From Dehalococcoidia bacterium (GTDB lineage Bacteria; Chloroflexota; Dehalococcoidia; SHYD01; SHYC01): a DNA stretch of 7,998 nt. Made by a program: the position numbers and the translations under genes. The notes beneath the pieces are model-generated. The model ran no database searches. It saw only the letters and a program-made list of their open reading frames with translations, and was not told where the DNA came from. Shown here piece after piece: positions 1 through 5,216 of this stretch. The stretch spans positions 1-7,998 of the forward strand of contig JAENIT010000075.1 of assembly GCA_016844365.1 (NCBI GenBank), read 5' to 3'. The stretch's first letter is position 1, and the number at the start of each line of letters is the position of its first letter.

Positions 1-156
1 ATCGGAGGCGTGCCCTGGCGCTTGGTTGGTGCTGGAACCGTCAAAAGCCCAGAGCGGTGGCGCTTCGCCCATCGGTACGACCTTACCCTTAGATCGCAGT
101 TTGGCCGTTGGCTGGGTGCCGTCTATCCAGATATATTCCGCCTTGTAGAAATCCAT
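1..156 (-). CDS. Glutamine synthetase, type II-like (N-terminal part, runs off left edge)
   Basis: Glutamine synthetase joins ammonia to glutamate using ATP in the cytoplasm and is the main entry point for nitrogen. Only the first 52 codons are inside the window. They read MDFYKAEYIWIDG at the N-terminus, then a PTAKLRSKGKV stretch and a WAFDGSSTNQAPGHASD stretch at residues 36-52. The DGSST-QA motif and the YIWIDGT strand belong to the beta-grasp domain of the short, eukaryotic-like GSII group, not to the longer GlnA type I. The ATG at 156-154 is preceded by a strong ribosome site (GGAGGGAG, 168-161) with a 4-nt spacer, which fixes the start. The gene is transcribed away from the serine operon, and its upstream region carries tandem repeats that look like a nitrogen-control box. 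The catalytic half of the protein is not visible, so activity cannot be judged. Family assignment is firm; the exact subtype is less so. Confidence 0.88.
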   Translation of the reverse strand, partial: MDFYKAEYIWIDGTQPTAKLRSKGKVVPMGEAPPLWAFDGSSTNQAPGHASD

Positions 157-160
157 AGTT

Positions 161-168
161 CTCCCTCC
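161..168 (-). promoter_or_regulatory. Ribosome binding site of the glutamine synthetase gene
   Basis: On the minus strand GGAGGGAG lies 4 nt before the ATG at 156-154. It is a strong Shine-Dalgarno sequence and supports this start for the truncated gene. Confidence 0.8.
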
Positions 169-190
169 AAAATAGTAGCATCCAAGGTGA

Positions 191-196
191 AGTATA
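191..196 (-). promoter_or_regulatory. Candidate -10 element for glutamine synthetase
   Basis: TATACT on the minus strand matches the sigma-70 -10 consensus at 5 of 6 positions. No recognisable TTGACA-like -35 stands at the correct distance. Instead, the last half-site of a tandem repeat (GAAAC, 211-207) ends 10 nt upstream. That arrangement is known for promoters activated by PhoB/OmpR-type regulators, whose direct-repeat site replaces the -35. The assignment is an inference from spacing. Confidence 0.4.
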
Positions 197-206
197 AGCC
201 CTGTGT

Positions 207-244
207 GTTTCGGACGTGTTACTTTTTTGTTACATCCATGTTAA
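207..244 (-). promoter_or_regulatory. Four-fold 11-bp direct repeat, GlnR-box-like operator
   Basis: Read on the glutamine synthetase strand, four pentamers follow each other with exactly 6 nt between them: TTAAC (244-240), GTAAC (233-229), GTAAC (222-218) and GAAAC (211-207). The actinobacterial GlnR operator has the same form, alternating GTnAC and GAAAC half-sites separated by 6 nt, and GlnR is a PhoB/OmpR-family nitrogen regulator that controls glutamine synthetase. Sequence, period, strand and target gene all agree. That a GlnR-like protein acts here is inferred; no regulator gene is in the window. Another OmpR-family regulator could use the same geometry. Confidence 0.6.
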
Positions 245-350
245 TTGCTGCGATCCTATTAAGGAGTAATACGACTTCCCTATGACCTACGTCCAACCAA
301 TAAACTACCCTGCAATAGCCCACACTCTCCGCCCGAGACCTAGCTCTTCC

Positions 351-378
351 TTGACCAACTTGATAGATTAGATATATC
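351..378 (+). promoter_or_regulatory. Candidate sigma-70 promoter of the serine operon
   Basis: TTGACC (351-356; 5 of 6 to consensus) and TATATC (373-378; 4 of 6) are separated by 16 nt. Transcription would begin near 385, giving a leader of only about 24 nt that starts just before the AAGGAGG ribosome site. This is consistent with translation beginning at the TTG at 409 and not at the GTG at 382. Confidence 0.45.
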
Positions 379-395
379 CTTGTGAAAGAAATACC

Positions 396-402
396 AAGGA
401 GG
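396..402 (+). promoter_or_regulatory. Ribosome binding site that decides a TTG start
   Basis: AAGGAGG is a near-perfect Shine-Dalgarno sequence with a 6-nt spacer to TTG at 409-411. It lies downstream of the more distal GTG at 382, so it can serve only the TTG. Translation from the TTG yields an N-terminus NLRVPGPTPCPPEV, where this aminotransferase family normally begins. Confidence 0.8.
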
Positions 403-408
403 CCCCAG

Positions 409-1524
409 TTGAACCTACGTGTCCCCGGACCAACCCCGTGCCCACCAGAGGTTCTGGCTGCGGGAGCCCGCCCCATGATTAATCACAGGGGTCGAGACTT
501 CGCAGAGATGATCCAGGAGATAACCTCGCTGCTGAAAGAGTTCTTCAAAACCAAGAACGACGTTCTAATCCTCACCGCCTCTGGCACTGGAGCTATGGAG
601 GCATCAATAGTCAACACTCTGTCCCCCGGGGACAAGGTCCTGGCGGTCACCATCGGCGCTTTTGGCGACCGTTTTGCCGCCATTGCCGAGGCCTTCGGCG
701 CTAGGGTAACCAGGCTCCAAAGTGAGTGGGGCCACGCCGCAGACCCCCAGGCCATCGACCAGGCTCTAGCCCAGGACCCGGAGATCAAGGCGGTCATGGT
801 AACTCACAACGAGACCTCCACCGGTATCACCAACGACCTCGCCGCCATCAGCGCCGTTGTGCATCGCCATAACAAGCTCTTGCTGGTGGATGCCATCAGC
901 AGCCTGGGGTCCATTGATCTCCCCGTGGACGAATGGGGATGCGATGTTGTAATGACTGCCTCTCAGAAGGGCTGGATGACGCCGCCGGGTCTGGCCATGG
1001 TCAGTGTTAGCCCCCGTGCTTGGGAGGCCCAGAAGACGGCCAAGATGCCCCGGTTCTACTGGGACTTTTCCCAGGCCAAGAGATTCGGAGATATCAACGC
1101 CACTCCCTGGACCCCCGCGGTATCGGTCATTGCTGCCATGAGAGAGGGCCTCCGACTGATGAAGAAGGAAGGGCAAGAGAACATCTTCGCCCGCCAAGCC
1201 AGAGTGGCAACCCTCGCCAGAGAGGGCGTCAAGTCCCTGGGGCTCTCCCTCCTCGCCGACGAGCGATGGGCCTCTAATACCGTAACCGCCGTGAAGATGC
1301 CTGAGGGCATCGACTCTAAGCGATTCCTGGAAATAGTACGGGATGAGCACAATGTGGAACTGGCCGAGGGCCAGGGAGCCTTAGCCGGAAAAATCTTCAG
1401 GATCGGTCACCTGGGATACGTAAATGAAGATGATATCAGAGAGGCCCTCCAGGCTATTCGCGCGACCCTAATCAGTCTCGGTCACGCACCAGAGAAGACT
1501 CCTGCATCAGGAAGGCCGGCGTAA
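409..1524 (+). CDS. Class V PLP-dependent aminotransferase, probable phosphoserine/serine aminotransferase
   Basis: The 371-residue product belongs to fold-type I, class V aminotransferases (alanine-glyoxylate/serine-pyruvate type), cytoplasmic and PLP-dependent. Visible features are the N-terminal PGPTPCPPEV loop (residues 6-15), the cofactor phosphate loop SGTGAMEA (58-65), the THNETSTG loop (132-139), Asp161 in LLLVDAISS that pairs with the pyridine nitrogen, the Schiff-base lysine K187 in ASQKGWM, and R331 in FRIGHLG, expected to hold the substrate carboxylate. Length is normal. It starts at TTG with a strong ribosome site. Its stop is 2 nt before serA, so the pair forms an operon. This context suggests it transaminates 3-phosphohydroxypyruvate from glutamate, the SerC step, although it is not a classical SerC sequence. 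Serine-pyruvate or alanine-glyoxylate activity is the main alternative. The fold is certain; the substrate is inferred from the neighbour. Confidence 0.9.
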   Translation: MNLRVPGPTPCPPEVLAAGARPMINHRGRDFAEMIQEITSLLKEFFKTKNDVLILTASGTGAMEASIVNTLSPGDKVLAVTIGAFGDRFAAIAEAFGARVTRLQSEWGHAADPQAIDQALAQDPEIKAVMVTHNETSTGITNDLAAISAVVHRHNKLLLVDAISSLGSIDLPVDEWGCDVVMTASQKGWMTPPGLAMVSVSPRAWEAQKTAKMPRFYWDFSQAKRFGDINATPWTPAVSVIAAMREGLRLMKKEGQENIFARQARVATLAREGVKSLGLSLLADERWASNTVTAVKMPEGIDSKRFLEIVRDEHNVELAEGQGALAGKIFRIGHLGYVNEDDIREALQAIRATLISLGHAPEKTPASGRPA

Positions 1525-1526
1525 AC

Positions 1527-3104
1527 ATGAAAGTCTTGATCGCTGATCCCATAGCCCAAGATGGCATAGAAATACTGAGCTCCAAGGCCCAGGTGGACGT
1601 CCGAACCGGCTTGAGCCAGGAGGAACTGATATCGCTAATCGGCGACTACGATGCTTTGGTGGTACGCAGCGAAACCAAGGTCACCGCGGATGTCATAAGA
1701 GCCGGGCGCAAGCTGCGCGTAATAGGACGAGCGGGCGTGGGCGTCGACAACATTGATGTCGATACGGCCACTCAGCACGGAATAGCAGTGGTCAACGCCC
1801 CCACGGGCAACACCGTGGCCGCAGCAGAGTTGACCATCGGGCTGATGTTAGCCCTGGCTCGCAACATCCCTCAGGCCCACCATCAGCTTAGAAACGGCTT
1901 GTGGGAACGCAGCCGCTTCCTGGGCGTTGAAGTGCGCAACAAGACTCTGGGGATCATAGGCTTGGGTCGAGTAGGGTCTGAAGTGGCCCGAAGGGCCGAG
2001 GCTATGGAGATGAAGGTTATAGCCTACGACCCTTTTGTCTCTGTAGAGCATGCCCAGAACCTGGGCGCTCACATAGTGTCCCTGGAGCAGCTCCTTCGGG
2101 AAGCGGACATCATCACCATCCACACCCCCCTTAGCGAGGGCACGACCCATCTCATTGGGGAAAAAGAGCTGGAGATGGTAAAGCCCTCCGCCATGATTAT
2201 CAATGTCGCACGGGGAGGCATAGTGGATGAATCGGCCCTGCTGCGGGCCCTGGATGAAAACAAGGTGTCGGGAGCCGCCCTGGACGTTTTCTCCCAGGAG
2301 CCCCTGCCCCCCGATAGTCCCCTGATCAAAAACAATCGCGTTGTCTTAACGCCCCATCTAGGCGCTTCCACTCAAGAGGCTCAGACCAGCGTTGCCGTGG
2401 ATGTGGCCCAGGAGATTCTCTCGGTGCTCCAAGGGCAGCCCGCCAGGTACGCCGTTAACGCTCCGCTCCTCTCTCCTGAGACCGCAGCCGTGATTTCGCC
2501 CCTCCTCCCCGTGGCCACCCTTTTGGGAAATCTGGCGGCCCAGATCTCCGAAGGACAGCCTAACACGGTGCACATTAAATACGAGGGCGACATAGCCAAT
2601 TACGATACCTCAGCCCTTAAAGCTGCGGTAATCGGAGGGATGCTACAGCCCGTCAGCGAAGAGCGAATAACCGTGGTCAACGCTGGACTGGTGGCCGCTC
2701 AACGGGGCATCAAGATGTTGGAGCACAAAGGGCCTATCCAGCAAAACTACCAGAACCTTATCACAGTGGAGATGGAGAGCTCCACAGAGCCTACCACAGT
2801 ATCGGGCACCATGATGCGAGGCGAGGCCCACATAGTCCAGGTCAACGGCTACTGGCAGGATGTGGTCCCCACGGCAGCCTACCTCCTCTTGTGCGAGAAC
2901 ATGGACAGCCCAGGCATCATCGGGGCCGTGGGCACCCTCTTGGGCAGCGTAGACATCAATGTAGCCTTCATGCAGGTCGGTAGAGATAAGCCCAGAGGCA
3001 AAGCCCTCATGATTTTAGGCTTGGACGAGCCTGTGAACGAAGAGCACCGCCAGCAGATTCTCAATATCCCCCGTATCTATTCCGTAAAGCAAGTGAAACT
3101 GTAA
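1527..3104 (+). CDS. serA: D-3-phosphoglycerate dehydrogenase (long form with ASB and ACT domains)
   Basis: SerA oxidises 3-phosphoglycerate to 3-phosphohydroxypyruvate with NAD+, the first committed step of serine synthesis. The 525-residue length is typical of the long (type I) form. Domains in order are: substrate-binding part (about 1-100 and 285-315), NAD-binding Rossmann domain (about 100-285) with GLGRVG at 145-150 and the acidic D168 at the end of the second strand, an ASB intervening domain (about 320-450), and a C-terminal ACT domain (about 453-525) beginning at MDSPGIIGAVG. The catalytic residues R229 (INVARGG), E258 (FSQEP) and H277 (TPHLGAS) are all present. The ACT and ASB domains suggest feedback control by serine. 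The ATG at 1527 follows the upstream stop by 2 nt, with AGGAAGG at 1509-1515 as ribosome site. The product feeds the preceding aminotransferase. Nothing appears damaged, and no clear terminator follows. Confidence 0.96.
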   Translation: MKVLIADPIAQDGIEILSSKAQVDVRTGLSQEELISLIGDYDALVVRSETKVTADVIRAGRKLRVIGRAGVGVDNIDVDTATQHGIAVVNAPTGNTVAAAELTIGLMLALARNIPQAHHQLRNGLWERSRFLGVEVRNKTLGIIGLGRVGSEVARRAEAMEMKVIAYDPFVSVEHAQNLGAHIVSLEQLLREADIITIHTPLSEGTTHLIGEKELEMVKPSAMIINVARGGIVDESALLRALDENKVSGAALDVFSQEPLPPDSPLIKNNRVVLTPHLGASTQEAQTSVAVDVAQEILSVLQGQPARYAVNAPLLSPETAAVISPLLPVATLLGNLAAQISEGQPNTVHIKYEGDIANYDTSALKAAVIGGMLQPVSEERITVVNAGLVAAQRGIKMLEHKGPIQQNYQNLITVEMESSTEPTTVSGTMMRGEAHIVQVNGYWQDVVPTAAYLLLCENMDSPGIIGAVGTLLGSVDINVAFMQVGRDKPRGKALMILGLDEPVNEEHRQQILNIPRIYSVKQVKL

Positions 3105-3153
3105 AAGCTGCTGATGTCTCCTGCCGGGCAATCTAGTGCCTGAGTACTGTCAA

Positions 3154-3182
3154 TTTACACAGACACCACAAAGGATGAAAAT
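3154..3182 (+). promoter_or_regulatory. Candidate weak promoter upstream of lgt
   Basis: TTTACA (3154-3159; 5 of 6 to the -35 consensus) and GAAAAT (3177-3182; 4 of 6 to the -10) are 17 nt apart. Predicted initiation near 3189 falls just before the inverted-repeat cluster that starts at 3194, so the transcript would begin with that structure. The -10 is poor, and lgt could instead be reached by read-through from serA. Confidence 0.3.
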
Positions 3183-3193
3183 GATCTGAGTAG

Positions 3194-3273
3194 GCCCGTT
3201 CCTTGAGGCTCTCGAAAGGAGCGGGCGGCGTGGCTTCGAGAACCTCTCGACGTGAGGAGTCCGCAAGTCGGAC
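3194..3273 (+). other. Structured leader candidate: hairpin with loop pairing, plus two small hairpins
   Basis: Four complementarities crowd into 80 nt. An 11-bp stem (3194-3204 with 3216-3226, one G-U pair) encloses an 11-nt loop at 3205-3215. That whole loop is complementary to 3236-3246 at 10 of 11 positions, which would form a pseudoknot. The same downstream strand can instead fold on itself as TCGAGA/TCTCGA (3236-3241 with 3245-3250), an exclusive alternative. A GTCCG/CGGAC hairpin follows (3259-3263 with 3269-3273). No T-run follows, so it is not a standard terminator. It matches no riboswitch class I recognise. It could be a regulatory leader of lgt, a small RNA or a processing site after serA. 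No function is claimed. Confidence 0.4.
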
Positions 3274-3320
3274 AACCAACACCCTAGCAAGCATTCTCAG
3301 GGGTAATAACGACAGGTATC

Positions 3321-4115
3321 ATGATCATCCACCTCGACCCCGTACTGGTAACCCTGGGCCCCCTGATATTAACCTGGCACGGCCTATTCAGCGCCATAGG
3401 GGTGGCGATAGGCGTTTACCTCGCCGGCCACTTTGCTAAAAACTCCGGTATTGATGAGGACGATTACTACACCGCCGCGCTCTGGACCATTTTAGGCGGC
3501 GCTGTGGGAGCCCGAACCCTCTTCGTATTAGAGAACTGGTCCTATTTCGCCACATCACCGATGAAGATGCTGGCCATCAACGAAGGCGGCATCTCCATCT
3601 ACGGGGCAGTTCTAGGCGGAACTCTCACCGCCTTGTTAATCGCCAGGAGAATGAAACTCCACATCCCAACCCTCGCTGACAGCGCCGCGGCCCCCGTCAT
3701 CCTGGGACAGGGTATCGGTCGAATTGGGGACATAATCAACGGCGAGCACCACGGCATGGCGACGGACCTTCCCTTTGGAGTGGTGTACACTCACCCCAAC
3801 ACCCTGGGCGAGATTGGAGCTAATGTCCATCTGGCTGTCGGCTACGAGATGCTCTATGACTTCGCGGTATTTGGGATCCTCTTATACCTACGGGGGAAAC
3901 TGCCCAGGCAGGGGATGCTGTACTTGCTGTACCTGTTTCTTTACTCTCTGGGCCGGCTCTGGGTGGGGTTCTTCAGGAAGGACACGGATGTGCTGCTGGG
4001 CTTGGGAATGGCGCAGGTCATAGCCGTCATCATCATGCTGGTCACGGCTGCGTGGCTGGTAAGATGGAGCCAGCGTAGTCAAAGGCCGACTCGCGCTGCA
4101 AGGCGCGCTCGATAG
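3321..4115 (+). CDS. lgt: Prolipoprotein diacylglyceryl transferase
   Basis: Lgt moves a diacylglyceryl group from phosphatidylglycerol to the lipobox cysteine of prelipoproteins, the first step of bacterial lipoprotein maturation in the cytoplasmic membrane. The 264-residue protein is of family length with about seven hydrophobic segments. The family signature is at 131-142 (GIGRIGDIINGE) followed by HHGMATDLPFGVVYTHP, with R134 and E142 retained. R212 in GRLWVGFFRKD matches the second important arginine. Compared with E. coli Lgt, several positions differ: H20 where Y26 is expected, Y94 where H103 is expected, D137 where N146 is expected, and G216 where E243 is expected. The C-terminus is a basic tail (R/K/Q-rich, 249-264). 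The ATG at 3321 has only a weak ribosome site (ACAGG, 3312-3316) but gives the expected N-terminus. It lies 216 nt after serA behind a possible structured leader. Identity is firm; the residue comparison was made by eye. Confidence 0.93.
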   Translation: MIIHLDPVLVTLGPLILTWHGLFSAIGVAIGVYLAGHFAKNSGIDEDDYYTAALWTILGGAVGARTLFVLENWSYFATSPMKMLAINEGGISIYGAVLGGTLTALLIARRMKLHIPTLADSAAAPVILGQGIGRIGDIINGEHHGMATDLPFGVVYTHPNTLGEIGANVHLAVGYEMLYDFAVFGILLYLRGKLPRQGMLYLLYLFLYSLGRLWVGFFRKDTDVLLGLGMAQVIAVIIMLVTAAWLVRWSQRSQRPTRAARRAR

Positions 4116-4169
4116 ACGCTCGGCTTCAGCCTCTGTATGGCACACAGGACAGCCCCCGTTCCCCCAGCC

Positions 4170-5138
4170 TCACAGCAGCGTAATAACATAGCCCACATAA
4201 ACAAGATAGAGGACTCCGGCTGAAGCCAGGAGTTTAGCGCTCAACATACCACTGAATCGCATCACTCCTAGCACCAACCCTGTCGACCCTATGGCTATCA
4301 CCGCGCTCACCAGGGCTGGCGCGCTCAGCTCCCACGAGGTGAAGGCCAACCCTATAGCCACCGGAATGCAGCTTTGAAATACCATCGCCCCGGTTATGTT
4401 GCCCATGGCAAGGGTGTCCTTGCCACTCCGTACCCAGATGATGCTGTTGAACTTCTCCGGCAGCTCCGTAGCTACCGGGGCTATAACCAGAGATAGCACT
4501 AAGGCGGGGACTCCCAAAACGAGGGCCACCACCTCTATCTGACCAACGAAAACCTTGGCCGCCACTACCATGATCCCCAGGGCGAAGGCGAACTGCGCTA
4601 TAACAGCCCATAGTGGCGGAGGGTTGTGGCCCCTACTGAAGTGAAGGGGGTGCAGATCCCCCTCTCCCAAAGGGGACTCATCTCTAAGGGTCTTGAACAC
4701 GTACAGAGCGTAAAGCGCCAGAAGAAAAGCGGCTATCCCCAACTTGACCGGGTGGGATGGTATGAAAGCTGCTCCCACAGCCAAGAGATAGACCACCATG
4801 AAGTATCCCATATCCCTGGTCAGAATGCTCTCGTTTACGTTCAGTTCAGTTTTCGCTATGCCGGTCACCGAGAAAGCAGCGGTGGAGAGCATGAAGGGAG
4901 CCCCTAATATAGCGCCGATTCCTATCTCGTGGGCGGCCTCACCACCGACAAACAATATCGCGATGATAGGGATCATGGTCTCCGGCATCGCGGTGCCCAC
5001 CGCTGCCAGAACGCTGCCCACAGCGCCCTCGCCAAGGTTTAGCTTCTTGCCCAGCCACTCCACGCTGTTGGTAAACAACTCGGCCGCCAAAAGAATGACA
5101 GCCATGCTAACCACCAAAAGAACTACTGTTATTGCCAT
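4170..5138 (-). CDS. CaCA-family membrane cation exchanger (Na+/Ca2+ exchanger-like)
   Basis: The 322-residue protein has about ten hydrophobic segments and two inverted alpha-repeats, the hallmark of the Ca2+:cation antiporter superfamily. Repeat 1 is around 36-85 (GEGAVGSVLAAVGTAMPET, with E53). Repeat 2 is around 216-260 (PVATELPEKFNS, with E228, then GNITGAMVF). The two glutamates and both preceding threonines (T49, T224) needed for ion binding are kept. The usual GSN motifs are not: they read GAP (79-81) and GAM (250-252), and the serines before the proline-glutamate pairs are A50 and E225. The transported ion is therefore uncertain. I chose ATG 5138 over the ATG at 5216 because TAGGAG lies 8 nt before it and it opens directly into a membrane helix. 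It follows the antiporter gene by 78 nt on the same strand, probably in one transcript, and converges on lgt. Confidence 0.85.
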   Translation of the reverse strand: MAITVVLLVVSMAVILLAAELFTNSVEWLGKKLNLGEGAVGSVLAAVGTAMPETMIPIIAILFVGGEAAHEIGIGAILGAPFMLSTAAFSVTGIAKTELNVNESILTRDMGYFMVVYLLAVGAAFIPSHPVKLGIAAFLLALYALYVFKTLRDESPLGEGDLHPLHFSRGHNPPPLWAVIAQFAFALGIMVVAAKVFVGQIEVVALVLGVPALVLSLVIAPVATELPEKFNSIIWVRSGKDTLAMGNITGAMVFQSCIPVAIGLAFTSWELSAPALVSAVIAIGSTGLVLGVMRFSGMLSAKLLASAGVLYLVYVGYVITLL

Positions 5139-5146
5139 GTTTGTTT

Positions 5147-5152
5147 CTCCTA
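5147..5152 (-). promoter_or_regulatory. Ribosome binding site that decides the exchanger start
   Basis: On the minus strand TAGGAG precedes ATG 5138-5136 with an 8-nt spacer. The alternative ATG at 5216-5214 abuts the stop codon of the antiporter gene and has no such site, and its 26 extra residues (Gly/Pro/Tyr-rich) look like untranslated spacer. Confidence 0.7.
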
Positions 5153-5216
5153 AGCCGGGCGGGCCGGCTGTCTCAAGGTAGGGCGTATAGCCATACCCCC
5201 ATACGGGGTGCCCCAT

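Noticed and set aside
267..276. TAATACGACT, identical to the first 10 bases of the T7 phage promoter
   Set aside because: The match stops before the CACTATAG part that sets the start site, and there is no phage polymerase context. A 10-base match by chance is not remarkable in 8 kb on two strands.
10..285. Plus-strand open frame of 91 codons
   Set aside because: It is largely antisense to the glutamine synthetase start, which has clear family motifs and a strong ribosome site. The plus frame has no recognisable domain.
382..408. GTG at 382 as start of the aminotransferase
   Set aside because: It has no ribosome site and would lie at or before the predicted transcription start. The TTG at 409 has AAGGAGG at ideal spacing and matches the family N-terminus.
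3111..3116. CTGATG after serA, reminiscent of a hammerhead ribozyme core
   Set aside because: The matching GAAA segment and the three-stem arrangement are not found around it.
3203..3439. Plus-strand frame of 78 codons before and into lgt
   Set aside because: It overlaps lgt in another frame and has no ribosome site or recognisable domain. The upstream part is better explained as structured leader.
4092..4107. CGCGC/GCGCG hairpin at the end of lgt
   Set aside because: It is short, inside the coding sequence in an arginine-rich tail, and not followed by a T-run. The 54-nt convergent gap 4116-4169 also shows no convincing terminator for either strand.
5139..5216. N-terminal extension of the exchanger from ATG 5216
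   Set aside because: There is no ribosome site before it, and the encoded residues are Gly/Pro/Tyr-rich and unlike a membrane protein N-terminus. ATG 5138 has TAGGAG at 8 nt.
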